Positions 11,389 through 21,246 of a stretch of 64,000 bases of DNA are shown piece by piece. Under the pieces are notes generated by a model. The model did not search any database. It was not told the DNA's origin and saw only the letters and a list, made by a program, of their open reading frames with translations. Every line of letters starts with the position of its first letter. Within the stretch, counting starts at the first letter, position 1. The DNA comes from Streptoalloteichus tenebrarius. GTDB lineage: Bacteria > Actinomycetota > Actinomycetes > Mycobacteriales > Pseudonocardiaceae. The stretch spans positions 124,001-188,000 of the forward strand of contig NZ_JAMTCP010000006.1 of NCBI RefSeq assembly GCF_024171885.1. Reading direction: 5' to 3'. A program made the position numbers and the translations under genes.

Positions 11389-12537
11389 TCAGGGGCCGAG
11401 GACCTCGGTCACCGAGGCCGGGCCGGTCAGGGCGGTGTCCGGCGAGAGCAGGCCGTCCTCCTCGACCAGCTCCGGCCGCACCTCGTGCGGCTGGATCCGG
11501 CCGTCCCGGATCTCCTCCGCCCAGTGGCAGGCCACCCGGTGGCCGCCCGCCACCTCCCGCAGCGCCGGCCGCTCGGTGTCGCACCGCTCCGGCTGGCGCC
11601 ACGGGCACCGCGTGTGGAAGCGGCAGCCGGAGGGCGGCGCCGCCGGCGACGGCAGGTCGCCGGTGAGCAGGATGCGCTCCCGCCGGTCCTCCAGCAGCGG
11701 GTCGGGCACGGGCACGGCCGACAGCAGCGCCCGGGTGTAGGGGTGCAGCGGCTGGGCGTACAGCTCGTTCGACCCCGCCTCCTCCACGATCCCGCCCAGG
11801 TACATCACGCCCACGCGGTCCGAGATGTGCCGGACCACGGCGAGGTCGTGCGCGATGACCAGGTAGGTCAGCCCGAGCTCCCGCTGGAGGTCGGCCAACA
11901 GGTTGATCACCTGCGCCTGCACCGACACGTCGAGCGCGGACACCGGCTCGTCGGCGACGACCAGGTCCGGCTCCACGGTGAGCGCCCTGGCGATGCCGAT
12001 GCGCTGCCGCTGGCCGCCGGAGAACTCGTGCGGGTACTTCCGCAACGCGGTCGTCGGCAGGCCCACCGAGGTCAGCAGCTCGCGCAGCCGGCGGCCCGTG
12101 GTCTCCCTGCCCTGGTCGAGCCCGTGCGCCCGCAGCCCCTCGACCAGGATGGACTCCACGGACTGCCGAGGGTCCAGGGAGGACAGCGGGTCCTGGAAGA
12201 CCATCTGCATCCGACGGCGCATCCGGCGCAGCGACTCGCCGCGCAGCGTCGACAGGTCGACCCCGTCGAACACCACCCGGCCGCCCGTGGGCTCGACCAG
12301 CCGGAGCATGGCCCGGCCGAGCGTGGACTTCCCGCACCCGGACTCGCCCACCAGGCCGTAGGTCTCGCCCCGGCGGATGTCGAGGTCGACGCCGTCGACG
12401 GCGTAGACGTGGCCGACGGTGCGGTCCAGGACGATCCCGCGCCGGATCGGGAAGTGAACGGCCAGGCCGTCGACCGCGACGAGCACGTCGCTGTCCGAAG
12501 TGGACTTCTGTGTGGTGGAGTCGACGCCGGAGGTCAC
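11389..12537 (-). CDS. Oligopeptide ABC transporter ATP-binding protein (OppF/DppF type)
   Basis: 382 residues from the GTG at 12537, which overlaps the stop of the preceding ATPase (GTGA), indicating coupled translation. Walker A is GESGCGKST, the signature is SGGQRQRIG and Walker B is [12 protein letters not shown]. The C-terminal extension has the cysteines typical of peptide transporters (CRFHTRCPW and downstream), which in DppD/F-type ATPases often bind an Fe-S cluster. It is the last gene of the five-gene operon that begins at 17262. Confidence 0.92.
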   Translation of the reverse strand: MTSGVDSTTQKSTSDSDVLVAVDGLAVHFPIRRGIVLDRTVGHVYAVDGVDLDIRRGETYGLVGESGCGKSTLGRAMLRLVEPTGGRVVFDGVDLSTLRGESLRRMRRRMQMVFQDPLSSLDPRQSVESILVEGLRAHGLDQGRETTGRRLRELLTSVGLPTTALRKYPHEFSGGQRQRIGIARALTVEPDLVVADEPVSALDVSVQAQVINLLADLQRELGLTYLVIAHDLAVVRHISDRVGVMYLGGIVEEAGSNELYAQPLHPYTRALLSAVPVPDPLLEDRRERILLTGDLPSPAAPPSGCRFHTRCPWRQPERCDTERPALREVAGGHRVACHWAEEIRDGRIQPHEVRPELVEEDGLLSPDTALTGPASVTEVLGP

Positions 12538-13520
12538 GCCGGCACCTCCTGATTCTCCTGGACCGGGTTGTGGCACCGCAGCAGCCGGCCGCCCTCTTCA
12601 CCCATATGAGGCGTGATCTCCACACAGGCCTCCAACGCGCGAGGGCACCGGGGCGCGAACGCGCAGCCGTGGTCCCACGGGATGTTGTCGGCCACCGACC
12701 CCTGGATCGGCACGAGCCGCTCGCCGCGCGGCGCGTCAAGCCGGGGAATCGATGCCAGCAGCCCGTGCGTGTAGGGGTGCCGGGGGCGGCGGAACAACTC
12801 GTGACGCTCGGCCCGCTCCACCACGCGGCCCGCGTAGAGCACGTTCACCTCGTCGCACAGCCCGGCCACCACGCCCAGGTCGTGCGTGATCATGATGAGC
12901 GCGGTCCCCGTGTCCCTGACCAGCTCCGCGAGCAACGCCAGGATCTGGGCCTGGATGGTCACGTCCAGCGCGGTCGTCGGCTCGTCGGCGATGAGCAGGC
13001 GCGGGCGGCAGGCCAGCGCCATCGCGATCAGCGCCCGTTGCCGCATGCCGCCGGAGAGCTGGTGCGGGTACTCGTCCAACCGCCGCCGGGGATCGGGGAT
13101 GCCGACCTTGTCCAGCAGGTCGGCCGCCTCCACCATCGCCTGCCGGCGCGGCATCCCCCGGTGCCGCTCCAGCACCTCGGTCACCTGGAGCCCGATGGAG
13201 ACCACCGGGTTGAGGGAGGACAACGGGTCCTGGAACACCATGCCGAGATCGCGCCCCCTGCGGTCCCGCATCTGCCGGGGCGACAACGACAACAGCTCCG
13301 TGCCCTCGAAACGCACCGAGCCCATGACGGTGGCCCCCCGCCTCGGCAGCAGGCCCATGATCGCCAGCGAGGTGACCGACTTGCCGCAGCCGGACTCCCC
13401 CACCAGCCCGACCGTCTGGCCGGGCTCCACCGCGAAGCTCACGCCGTCGACCGCGGTGAAGGGCGCCTCGCCCCTGCGCCGGAAGACGACGGTCAGATCG
13501 GAAACCTCGAGCAGCGCCAT
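12534..13520 (-). CDS. Oligopeptide ABC transporter ATP-binding protein (OppD/DppD type)
   Basis: 328 residues starting [11 protein letters not shown]. Walker A is [10 protein letters not shown], the signature is [10 protein letters not shown] and Walker B is [12 protein letters not shown]. The H-loop is ITHDLGV. The C-terminal oligopeptide-type extension has CAFAPRCP and a later cysteine. It pairs with the ATPase encoded immediately downstream as a heterodimeric motor. The ATG at 13520 lies 20 bp after the permease stop. Much longer upstream read-through in this frame overlaps the permease gene and is not real. Confidence 0.92.
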   Translation of the reverse strand: MALLEVSDLTVVFRRRGEAPFTAVDGVSFAVEPGQTVGLVGESGCGKSVTSLAIMGLLPRRGATVMGSVRFEGTELLSLSPRQMRDRRGRDLGMVFQDPLSSLNPVVSIGLQVTEVLERHRGMPRRQAMVEAADLLDKVGIPDPRRRLDEYPHQLSGGMRQRALIAMALACRPRLLIADEPTTALDVTIQAQILALLAELVRDTGTALIMITHDLGVVAGLCDEVNVLYAGRVVERAERHELFRRPRHPYTHGLLASIPRLDAPRGERLVPIQGSVADNIPWDHGCAFAPRCPRALEACVEITPHMGEEGGRLLRCHNPVQENQEVPA

Positions 13521-13540
13521 GTCTTCTCCCAGGGCGCCGG

Positions 13541-14512
13541 TCAGCGCCGGTTCTTCGGGTCGAGGGCGTCGCGCATCGACTCCCCGACGAGGGTGAAACC
13601 CAGCGCGACGACGATGATGCAGCCGGCCGGCCAGAACGCCAGGCTCGGGTGGCTGTCGATCACGTTCTGGGCGCCGCCGAGCATCTGGCCCCACTCCGGG
13701 ATCGAGTCGTCCGGGTTGCCGAGGCCGAGGAACGACAACGCGGCCGCGTCGATGATCGCCACCGCCAGCACGAGGGTGGCCTGCACGATCACGGGCCCCA
13801 GCGAGTTGGGCAGCATGTGCCGGAACACGATCGCCCTGGGGCGCACGCCCAACGCTCGGGCGGCGAGGACGTGGTCGCTGCCCCGCTGCGCGAGCATCGA
13901 GCCGCGCAACAGCCTCGCGAAGATCGGGATCTGCACGGTCGCCACCGCCAGGATCACGGTGAACTGCGAGGGCCGGGGGAACAGCGCGCCGATGGAGAAG
14001 GCCAGCAGCAGGCTCGGGATGGACAGCATGACGTCCACGACCCGCATCACCAGCGAGTCGACCCAGCCGCCGAGCGCGCCGGCCAGCGTGCCCAGCACGA
14101 GCCCGCCGGCCAACCCGATCACCGTGGCGAACACGCCGACCATGAGCGTCTGCTGCGAGCCGACCAGCAGGCGGGACAACAGGTCCCTGCCCACCTGGTC
14201 GCCGCCGAGCGGGAACCCCTCCTGCGCCGGCGGGATCTCGTTGCGCGCCCGCGACACCTGGCCCTCCAGCAGCCGCGCCGAGGGGTCGTGCGCGGCCAGC
14301 CACGGCGACAGCAACGCCACCACGACGAACAGCACGATGATCGCGGCGCCCACCAGGAACACCGGGTTGCGGCGCAGCCGTCGCCACGCCGAGGCGGCGA
14401 GGCTGACGCCGGCGTCGCCCTTCCCCGAGGACGCGGCGAGCGCGTCGAGCCGCTCCTTGCGCCCGCCCAGCAGCGGGGGACGGGCCCCGGAACGTGACAC
14501 CGAACCAGTCAC
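13541..14512 (-). CDS. Oligopeptide ABC transporter permease (DppC type)
   Basis: 323 residues with a cytoplasmic N-terminal tail, one early transmembrane helix, a periplasmic loop containing HPLGGDQ-like PLGGDQVGRDL, then five more helices. The EAA-type coupling loop is ARALGVRPRAIVFRHMLPN. It forms the translocation pore together with the DppB-type permease encoded 10 bp upstream. Confidence 0.93.
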   Translation of the reverse strand: MTGSVSRSGARPPLLGGRKERLDALAASSGKGDAGVSLAASAWRRLRRNPVFLVGAAIIVLFVVVALLSPWLAAHDPSARLLEGQVSRARNEIPPAQEGFPLGGDQVGRDLLSRLLVGSQQTLMVGVFATVIGLAGGLVLGTLAGALGGWVDSLVMRVVDVMLSIPSLLLAFSIGALFPRPSQFTVILAVATVQIPIFARLLRGSMLAQRGSDHVLAARALGVRPRAIVFRHMLPNSLGPVIVQATLVLAVAIIDAAALSFLGLGNPDDSIPEWGQMLGGAQNVIDSHPSLAFWPAGCIIVVALGFTLVGESMRDALDPKNRR

Positions 14513-14522
14513 GACGTCCCCC

Positions 14523-15533
14523 TCACCGCGTCCGCACGCGCGGGTCGATCACCGCGTAGGACAGGTCGACGACCAGGTTGACCAGGACGTACACCATCGC
14601 CGCCATGACGATCAGCAGTTGCAGCACCGGGTAGTCCCTGCGCTCGAAGCCGAGCGCGAGCGCCTCGCCGAGCCCGGGAAAGGCGAACACCTTCTCCGTG
14701 AGCACCGCGCCGGCCAACAGCGCGCCCGTCTGGAGGCCGATGGTGGTGACCACCGGGAGCATCGCGTTGCGCAGCACGTGCCGACGTCGGATGACGTCGG
14801 TCGTCAGGCCCTTCGACTCGGCGGTGCGGACGTAGTCCTCGTCGAGCACGTCGAGCACGGCCGCCCTGGTGATCCGGAAGATCACCGCGAACGGGATCGT
14901 GGCCAGCGCCATCGCCGGGAGGACCAGGTGCGCCAGCGCGTCGAGGGCGGCGTCCCACTCCCTGGTGAGCAGGCCGTCGAGCACGAAGAACCCGGTCACC
15001 CGGGTGGCCTCCAGGCCGCCGGTCTGCCGCCCCGAGGCGGGCAGCCACCCGAGCTGCACCGCGAACAGGTACTTGAGCAGGAAGGCCAGGAAGAACACGG
15101 GCACGGCCACGCCGACCAGCGAGCCGACGACGCCGAGGTTGTCCAGCCAGCCTCCCCTCCTGCGGGCGGCCAGGTACCCGAGCGGGATGCCGAACAGCAC
15201 CGCGAGCACGATCGCGAACGCGCTCAGCTCGACCGTGGCGGGAAAGCGCTGGAGGAAGATCTCGACCGCCGCGTCGCCCGGCTGGACGCCGGTGGACATG
15301 CCGAAGTCGCCGGACAGGGCGCGGCCGAGGAACTTCCCGTACTGCACGAAGATCGGTTGGTCCAGACCGAGCTGGGCGGTGAGCTCGCGTCGGCCCTCCT
15401 CGGTGCCCCGCTCCCCCAGGAGGGCCGAGACCGGCCCTCCCGGGAGCGCGCGCAGCCATCCGAAGATGAGCATCGACAGCACCAGCACCACGCCCAGGAG
15501 CTGGAGCAACCGTCGCAGGGTGTAGCGGAGCAC
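14523..15533 (-). CDS. Oligopeptide ABC transporter permease (DppB type)
   Basis: 336 residues, GTG start. The N-terminal LRYTLRRLLQLL helix is followed by a long extracytoplasmic loop (LTAQLGLDQPIFVQYGKFLG) typical of DppB, then five helices. The coupling loop has VRTAESKGL and RRRHVLRNAMLP. It lies 28 bp downstream of the binding-protein gene and 10 bp upstream of the second permease gene. Confidence 0.93.
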   Translation of the reverse strand: MLRYTLRRLLQLLGVVLVLSMLIFGWLRALPGGPVSALLGERGTEEGRRELTAQLGLDQPIFVQYGKFLGRALSGDFGMSTGVQPGDAAVEIFLQRFPATVELSAFAIVLAVLFGIPLGYLAARRRGGWLDNLGVVGSLVGVAVPVFFLAFLLKYLFAVQLGWLPASGRQTGGLEATRVTGFFVLDGLLTREWDAALDALAHLVLPAMALATIPFAVIFRITRAAVLDVLDEDYVRTAESKGLTTDVIRRRHVLRNAMLPVVTTIGLQTGALLAGAVLTEKVFAFPGLGEALALGFERRDYPVLQLLIVMAAMVYVLVNLVVDLSYAVIDPRVRTR

Positions 15534-15561
15534 CGCGTCTCCCCCCTCGCCGCGCCTCTCG

Positions 15562-17262
15562 TCAGCCCTTGCTGACCTGTGCGAACGACTCGCCGGTGGA
15601 CGTCAGCGGGCTGGCGGTGAAGCCCTTGACGTCCTTGCGGAACACCACGGCCGGCGGCGAGTGCGAGAGCGGGACCGCGGGCAGGTACTCCTCGACGATC
15701 TTCCGGTTGAGGTCCTGGTACCTCTTCGTCCGCTTGCCGGCGTCCGGCTCCTCGTCGGCGCTCTTCAGCTCGCTCGCGAGCTGGGCGCCCCAGCTCGCCG
15801 ACGCCGTGTGGAAGCGGTTGGTCGGGTCCCCGAAGAAGGTGCCGATGAAGTTGTCGGGGGTGTTCTGGTCGCCGGTCCACCCGAGCAGGAACAGGTCCGC
15901 CTTGGCCTGGTCAACGTCCTCCAGGTAGCCGCCGTTCCACGGCTTCGTGACCGGGTTGACCTTGATCCCGACCTTCTCCAGGTCCGCCTTGATCGCCCCG
16001 AAGATGTCCTTGGGGTTGGGCATGTACGGCCGGGTGACCTCGCTGGGCCAGTAGAAGTTGACCGAGAGCCCACTGGCCCCGGCCTCGGCCAGGAGCTGCT
16101 TGGCCTTCTCGGGGTCGTAGGGGATGGCCTTGAGGTCCTTGTTGTACCCGTCGACGGTGTCGGGGAAGAACTGGGACGCGACCTGCGCGCGGTCAGGGAG
16201 CTGCGTCTTCACGAGCTGCTCGCGGTTGACCGCGTGGGCGATGGCCTGGCGGACCTTCAGGTCGCGCAGCTTCTCGTTGTTCTTCTGGGTGAATCCCAGG
16301 TACATGATGTTGAAGGCCGGGCGCTTCAGGACCTGGAAGCCGTCCTTCTCCAACTGGGCCCAGTCGGCGGGCGCCGGGTAGTCGTAGCCGTCGATCGCGC
16401 CGGACTGGAGCTCCTGCTTGCGGGCCGTCTCGTCGGGAATGATCTTGTAGACGAGCTTGTCGAGCTTGCTCTTGCCGCCCCAGTAGTCGTCGAAGCGGAC
16501 CAGCTCGACCGTGTTGTTCGCCTTGTCATACTTGCTGAACCGGAAGGCGCCGGTCCCCGTGGGGTGTTGCAGCGCGTACTCGGGGAAGCTGAAGCTGTCG
16601 CCCTGCGCCTGCACGTTGTTCGCGTTGTACTTCTCCAACGCCGTCGGGCTCTGCATGGCGAACGGCTTCAGGCCGAGCACGCCGGGGAACTTGGAGGTCG
16701 AGCGGGTCAGCTCGATGACGGCCGTGTGCGGCTCCTTCGCGGTGCAGGACCGGAACAGCGAGGGCTTGGCGCCGTCGGCGAAGCCGCCGAAGTTGTCCAC
16801 CCAGTACTGCGAGACCGCCGAACTCTGCCCCGCGCCGGTCTGACCGGCCATCCGCTGGAAGTTCCGGCACACGGCGTCCGCGTTGAACTCGGTGCCGTCG
16901 TGGAACTTCACGCCCTTGCGGAGCTGGAACGTCCAGGTCCTGCCGTCCGGGGTCTGCTCCCACCTCTCCGCCAGCGCGGGCGTGACCTCGGCGGTCCCCG
17001 GCTTGAACCCGGTCAGCCCCTCGAACATCTGGTGGGCGATCCGGAAGGTCGGACCGTCGGTCGCGTAGAAGGGGTCGAACAACTTGGGCGCGCCCTCGGA
17101 GCCGAAGGTGAGGGTGCCGCCGACCTTCCCGCCGCCCGACGACCCGTCGTTGTTCCCCCGCTGCGACTGCGCGCAGGCGGCCATGCTGAGCGCGACCGCG
17201 CCGGCGACGCCGACCGCCGCCAGCCTCCGCAGCCCCCCTACGGCCGTTCGGGTGTTGACCAT
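15562..17262 (-). CDS. Peptide ABC transporter substrate-binding lipoprotein (SBP_bac_5)
   Basis: 566 residues from the ATG at 17262, chosen because GAGGTG lies five bases upstream; an ATG at 17307 lacks this. A signal peptide ends in a lipobox (SMAAC, Cys30). The mature protein is the large two-lobed family 5 binding protein, with WTFQLRKGVKFHDGTEF as the family signature. It captures peptides (or nickel or heme in some relatives) outside the membrane and hands them to the permeases encoded next. It is the first gene of the operon 17262-11389. Confidence 0.92.
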   Translation of the reverse strand: MVNTRTAVGGLRRLAAVGVAGAVALSMAACAQSQRGNNDGSSGGGKVGGTLTFGSEGAPKLFDPFYATDGPTFRIAHQMFEGLTGFKPGTAEVTPALAERWEQTPDGRTWTFQLRKGVKFHDGTEFNADAVCRNFQRMAGQTGAGQSSAVSQYWVDNFGGFADGAKPSLFRSCTAKEPHTAVIELTRSTSKFPGVLGLKPFAMQSPTALEKYNANNVQAQGDSFSFPEYALQHPTGTGAFRFSKYDKANNTVELVRFDDYWGGKSKLDKLVYKIIPDETARKQELQSGAIDGYDYPAPADWAQLEKDGFQVLKRPAFNIMYLGFTQKNNEKLRDLKVRQAIAHAVNREQLVKTQLPDRAQVASQFFPDTVDGYNKDLKAIPYDPEKAKQLLAEAGASGLSVNFYWPSEVTRPYMPNPKDIFGAIKADLEKVGIKVNPVTKPWNGGYLEDVDQAKADLFLLGWTGDQNTPDNFIGTFFGDPTNRFHTASASWGAQLASELKSADEEPDAGKRTKRYQDLNRKIVEEYLPAVPLSHSPPAVVFRKDVKGFTASPLTSTGESFAQVSKG

Positions 17263-17389
17263 GCCCGCACCTCGCGTGTCGTGTTCCTCACATGTGGTCG
17301 ACGACACTAGCCCGAGGGGCGGGCGACGCGCGTGCCTCTCCAGGTCACGATCCCGCTACGTCATCACCCGATTTGGTTACAAGGTCACT

Positions 17390-17995
17390 TCATTCCGTGA
17401 CAACCAGTTGCCGGTCGGCGCGGTGTTTCGCGCCGTCGGCCGCGAACCAGCCGCGCTCGAAGCGCTGCCACGCGACGAGGTGGGGACGGGAGGACTCACC
17501 GTCCCGGCGCACCGCGCGCTCCAGGCGCGCGGCCGGGTCCGGGTGCTCGACCCAGACGGAGTAGGACAACAGCGGGGCGACCTCCGCCCTGGCGGAGGAG
17601 ACCCCCTCCACCACCAGGACGTCCGGGACCTCGACGTCGACGAACGGCCCAGGGAACGGCTCGCCGTCCCGCCACACCACACGCCGGTACCGGCCCCGCT
17701 CGCCCCGGCCCAACGGCGTCAGCACGCCCTCGACCAACCGCGGCCACCAGTCGACCGGGTCGTCCCAGGTCGCGAAGAAGTCGGTGCGGACGAGTCCGAC
17801 CACCACTCCCCGGGTGGCCAGCTCCCGCACCAGGGCGTCGGCCAGCCGGGACTTGCCCGAGCCCGACGGCCCGTCGACCGCCACCAGGCGCACCGCGCCG
17901 AGGCGGGCGGGAGCGGCCAGCACGGCGTCGGCGACGTCCCGGACCGGGCGCCGCTCCTCGGCGGCCCCGGGTCCGGGACGTCCCCGTCCGGTCAT
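17390..17995 (-). CDS. P-loop kinase of the uridine kinase type
   Basis: 201 residues. Walker A is DGPSGSGKS near residue 42. [17 protein letters not shown] occupies the region where uridine kinases bind the nucleoside. VLVVEGVSS is the Walker-B-like strand, and a C-terminal lid is rich in Arg. Such proteins are annotated uridine kinase in actinobacteria, but true substrate specificity is not shown. Its ATG overlaps the recR stop (ATGA), so the two are translated together. Confidence 0.7.
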   Translation of the reverse strand: MTGRGRPGPGAAEERRPVRDVADAVLAAPARLGAVRLVAVDGPSGSGKSRLADALVRELATRGVVVGLVRTDFFATWDDPVDWWPRLVEGVLTPLGRGERGRYRRVVWRDGEPFPGPFVDVEVPDVLVVEGVSSARAEVAPLLSYSVWVEHPDPAARLERAVRRDGESSRPHLVAWQRFERGWFAADGAKHRADRQLVVTE

Positions 17996-18588
17996 ACGGC
18001 GCGTCGGCCGGACAACGCGCGCCCCAGGGTCAACTCGTCGGCGAACTCCAGGTCGCCGCCCATCGGCAGGCCGGAGGCCAGCCGGGTCACGCTCAGCCCG
18101 GGGAAGTCCCGCAGCATCCGCACCAGGTAGGTCGCGGTGGCCTCGCCCTCGGTGTTCGGGTCGGTGGCCAGGATGACCTCCCGGACGTCCTCCGAGCCGA
18201 TCCTGGCGAGCAGCTCACGGATGCGAAGCTGGTCGGGGCCGACGCCGGACAACGGGTCCAGCGCCCCGCCGAGCACGTGGTAGCGCCCCTTGAACTCCCG
18301 GGTGCGCTCGACGGCCAGCACGTCCTTCGGCTCCTCGACGACGCACACCACGGTCGGGTCGCGTCGGGCGTCCCGACAGATCCGGCACCGCTCCTCCTCG
18401 GAGACGTTGCCGCAGACGTCGCAGAAGCGGACGCCCTCCTTGACCCGTTGCAGCACCTCCTGGAGGCGGGTGACGTCGGCCGGCTCCGCCGCCAGCAGGT
18501 GGAACGCGATCCGCTGGGCGCTCTTCGGCCCGATCCCCGGCAGCCGGCCCAGCTCGTCGATCAGGTCCTGGACAGGTCCCTCGTACAC
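17992..18588 (-). CDS. recR: Recombination mediator protein RecR
   Basis: 198 residues from the GTG at 18588, the usual RecR length; a longer reading to 18651 would overlap ybaB. The helix-hairpin-helix motif [17 protein letters not shown] is at the N-terminus. The zinc finger is [17 protein letters not shown] Toprim domain follows with [12 protein letters not shown] and [14 protein letters not shown]. It loads RecA on gapped DNA with RecO/RecF. It sits 16 bp after ybaB and overlaps the kinase gene downstream. Confidence 0.96.
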   Translation of the reverse strand: MYEGPVQDLIDELGRLPGIGPKSAQRIAFHLLAAEPADVTRLQEVLQRVKEGVRFCDVCGNVSEEERCRICRDARRDPTVVCVVEEPKDVLAVERTREFKGRYHVLGGALDPLSGVGPDQLRIRELLARIGSEDVREVILATDPNTEGEATATYLVRMLRDFPGLSVTRLASGLPMGGDLEFADELTLGRALSGRRAV

Positions 18589-18604
18589 CCCGTCCGCCGT
18601 CCCG

Positions 18605-18958
18605 TCAGAAGCCCGGCAGGCCGAGACCGCCGAGGTCGCCCATGCCACCACCGAGGCCGCCGGCCAGCGGGCCCATCTTCCTGGCCGCCAGCTCCTGGGC
18701 GCTGTGGTTGGCGTCCCGGACCGCGGCCACCACCAGGTCGGCCAGGGTCTCGGTGTCCTCGGGGTCGACCGCCTTGGGGTCGATGGTCAGGGACTTCAGC
18801 TCACCGGTGCCGGACACGACCGCCGTCACCAGACCGCCGCCGGCGCTGCCGCGCACCTCGGCCTCGGCCAGCTCCTGCTGCGCGGCCATGAGCTGCTGCT
18901 GCATCTTCTGCGCCTGCTGCACGATCTGCTGCATGTTCGGCTGCCCACCAGGTCGCAC
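18605..18958 (-). CDS. ybaB: YbaB/EbfC family nucleoid-associated protein
   Basis: 117 residues from the GTG at 18958, chosen because AGGAG lies about six bases upstream; an ATG at 18976 is also in frame. The N-terminal [24 protein letters not shown] helix (given here only by its start and end, about residues 9-33) and the [18 protein letters not shown] strand pair define the family. The C-terminal tail is Gly/Met-rich. YbaB dimers bind DNA and are nearly always encoded between dnaX and recR. Here recR follows directly, but dnaX is separated by an S9 peptidase gene on the other strand. Confidence 0.92.
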   Translation of the reverse strand: MRPGGQPNMQQIVQQAQKMQQQLMAAQQELAEAEVRGSAGGGLVTAVVSGTGELKSLTIDPKAVDPEDTETLADLVVAAVRDANHSAQELAARKMGPLAGGLGGGMGDLGGLGLPGF

Positions 18959-19356
18959 CGCGGCTCCTCTCGTCATCGACACGCCCTGGCTCGGATGCCG
19001 TTCGTGGGCGCACTGACCAGCGTAGTCGCGCCCGGGCCACCCCGTCGGCGGCCTCCGCCCCGGAGCCGGCGCGGCCAGCGCGGGTCGTCTCGGACGCGCG
19101 CCCGCAGCGGCGCCACCAGGACGAACGTCGGTCCTGACCAAGGACGCCCGACGGTGTTTCCGGCCGCACGCCGAGAACACCCGGGCTCGCCTCCGTGAGG
19201 CTTCCGTGCTCGAACGGCTGGAGCGCTGCCTGGTGACGGCGGTGTGGTGAAGGAGGAGTGAGGCGCGGACAGCCCCTGGGACCGCCGAACCACTGCCATG
19301 GTCCACCCGAGGAGCACCCCACGGCATCGCTCGAACGGGTATGCGAGGGTGTGATC
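18959..19356. other. Divergent intergenic region without a recognised gene
   Basis: 398 bp between the starts of ybaB (minus) and the S9 peptidase (plus). It must hold both promoters. I see no clear -10/-35 pair, no long inverted repeat and no small gene with a convincing ribosome binding site. The GC content is as high as in the flanking genes. Confidence 0.4.
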
Positions 19357-21192
19357 ATGGGGCTCGGCATCGAACACCTGGTGGAGCTGCGGACCTGGCG
19401 CGCGTTCGACGTCGACGAGCACGGGCGGGTGCTCGCCGGATGGGACGAGACGGGCTCGACGCAGCTCGTCGAGCTGTCCCCCGAGGGACGGGCGACCCCG
19501 CTGACCGCGCTGCCGGGGGCCTGCGTCGGCCGTTATCTCCCCGGCGAGCGCGCCGTGGTCGTCCAGCACGACGACGGCGGCAACGAGCGCGGCCAGCTCT
19601 CCCTGCTCCGGCTCGACGGGGCCACGCCCCTGCCGGCGGGCCTGGAGGACCTGGAGCCGCTGGTCCACGACCCGAGGTTCGTGCACCGGCTGCTCGACGT
19701 GCTGCCCGGCCGCGTCGCCTACGCGACCAACCGGCGCAACGGCACCGACTTCGACGTGGTGATCCGGAACCTCTTCAGCGGCGAGGAGGAGGCGGTCTAC
19801 GACCGCGGGGGCTACGTCGGCGAGGTCGCGATCGCGCCCGACAGCCACTACGTCGCCGTCACGGTGCCCGGCCGGCCCGCGCTGTCCGACCAGCTCGTCC
19901 TCGTCAACACCATCCCGGAGACCGAGGACGACCACGTCCTGCCGGTGACGGACGCGGACGAGGACGCCCGCCACGACCACCTCTTCTGGCTCCCCGGCGA
20001 CCGCGGCCTGGTCGTCACCACGGACCGGGGCCGCGACCTGCTCGGCATCGCCCGCTACGAGCTGGCCGACGACGCGTGGACCTGGCTGGTGACCTCCGAC
20101 CGGCACGAGCTGACCGGGTGGCTCTCCCCCGACGGTCGCCTCCTGCTGGTGGAGGCCAACGATGACGGCGTGGCCCGGCTGTCGGTGCACGACGCGGCCA
20201 CCGGCGCGAAGCGGCACGACGTCGCCCTCCCCGGCGACGGCTGGGTCAGCTACCCCCTGCCGGAGCCGATCTGGTCGCCGGACTCGCGCCACGTCGCGCT
20301 CACCTACTCCTCGCCGGTGACGCCCGGCGACGTCCTGCTGCTCGACGCGCACACGGGCCAGGCCAGGGCGCTGACCTCCTCGGCGGCCCAACTCGGGGGC
20401 GAGACCCTGGTCGAGCCCACCGCGCACCGCGTCCCGACGCCCGACGGCGAGGCCGTGCCCTGCGCCGTCTACTCGCCCGCGTCCGGCGCCGGCGACCCGC
20501 TCGCCGGGTCGGCGGTCGTGCTCGTCCACGGCGGCCCCGCGGCTCAGTCGGTGCGGGTCTTCAACCCGATCATCCAGGGGCTGGTCGCCCGCGGCCACAC
20601 CGTGGTCGTCCCGAACGTCCGGGGTTCGGTGGGCTACGGGAAGCGCTGGTACTCCGCGGACGACGTCCGGAAGCGCCTGACCTCCGTCGCGGACCTCGCG
20701 GCGGTCCACGACTGGCTGCCCGAGGTGGGGGTCGACCCCGCGCGCGCCGCGCTGTGGGGCGGGTCGTACGGCGGTTACATGGTGCTCGCCGGCCTGGCGT
20801 TCCAGCCGGAGCGCTGGGCGGCCGGCGTGGACATCGTCGGCATCTCCTCGCTGGTCACGTTCCTGAGGAACACCGCCGACTACCGCAGGGCGCACCGGGA
20901 GCGCGAGTACGGCTCCCTCGAACACGACCACGACTTCCTCGTGGAGGTCTCGCCCATCACGCACATCGACCGGATGCGCGCGCCGCTGTTCGTCATCCAC
21001 GGGGCGAACGACCCCAGGGTGCCGTTGTCGGAGGCGGAGCAGATCTCCGCGGCGCTGCGCGACAAGGGCGTGGAGTGCGAGCTGCTCGTCTACCCGGACG
21101 AGGGCCACGGGCTCGCCAAGCGCGCCAACCGCCTCGACGCCTACCCGCGGGCTTTCGACTTCCTCGCCCGCCACCTCGCGGCGCGGCCCTGA
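19357..21192 (+). CDS. S9 family peptidase (prolyl oligopeptidase / acylaminoacyl-peptidase type)
   Basis: 611 residues from the ATG at 19357, which has GAGGG eight bases upstream. The first about 370 residues form a beta-propeller with repeats such as SPDGRLLL and WSPDSRHVALTY. The alpha/beta-hydrolase domain carries the triad Ser470 (GGSYGGY), Asp552 (GANDPRVPLS) and His584 (DEGHGL). No signal peptide is visible, so it probably degrades short peptides in the cytoplasm. It is inserted on the opposite strand between dnaX and ybaB. Confidence 0.93.
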   Translation: MGLGIEHLVELRTWRAFDVDEHGRVLAGWDETGSTQLVELSPEGRATPLTALPGACVGRYLPGERAVVVQHDDGGNERGQLSLLRLDGATPLPAGLEDLEPLVHDPRFVHRLLDVLPGRVAYATNRRNGTDFDVVIRNLFSGEEEAVYDRGGYVGEVAIAPDSHYVAVTVPGRPALSDQLVLVNTIPETEDDHVLPVTDADEDARHDHLFWLPGDRGLVVTTDRGRDLLGIARYELADDAWTWLVTSDRHELTGWLSPDGRLLLVEANDDGVARLSVHDAATGAKRHDVALPGDGWVSYPLPEPIWSPDSRHVALTYSSPVTPGDVLLLDAHTGQARALTSSAAQLGGETLVEPTAHRVPTPDGEAVPCAVYSPASGAGDPLAGSAVVLVHGGPAAQSVRVFNPIIQGLVARGHTVVVPNVRGSVGYGKRWYSADDVRKRLTSVADLAAVHDWLPEVGVDPARAALWGGSYGGYMVLAGLAFQPERWAAGVDIVGISSLVTFLRNTADYRRAHREREYGSLEHDHDFLVEVSPITHIDRMRAPLFVIHGANDPRVPLSEAEQISAALRDKGVECELLVYPDEGHGLAKRANRLDAYPRAFDFLARHLAARP

Positions 21193-21246
21193 CGCCCCTG
21201 GGTGGCTCGGCGTCGACGTCGGGCCACCCGGACCGCGCCGGAGGTG

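Noticed and set aside
13521-14387. N-terminal extension of the OppD-type ATPase frame
   Set aside because: It overlaps the DppC permease gene and is Arg/Gly-rich without motifs; the ATPase starts at 13520 with a normal family N-terminus.
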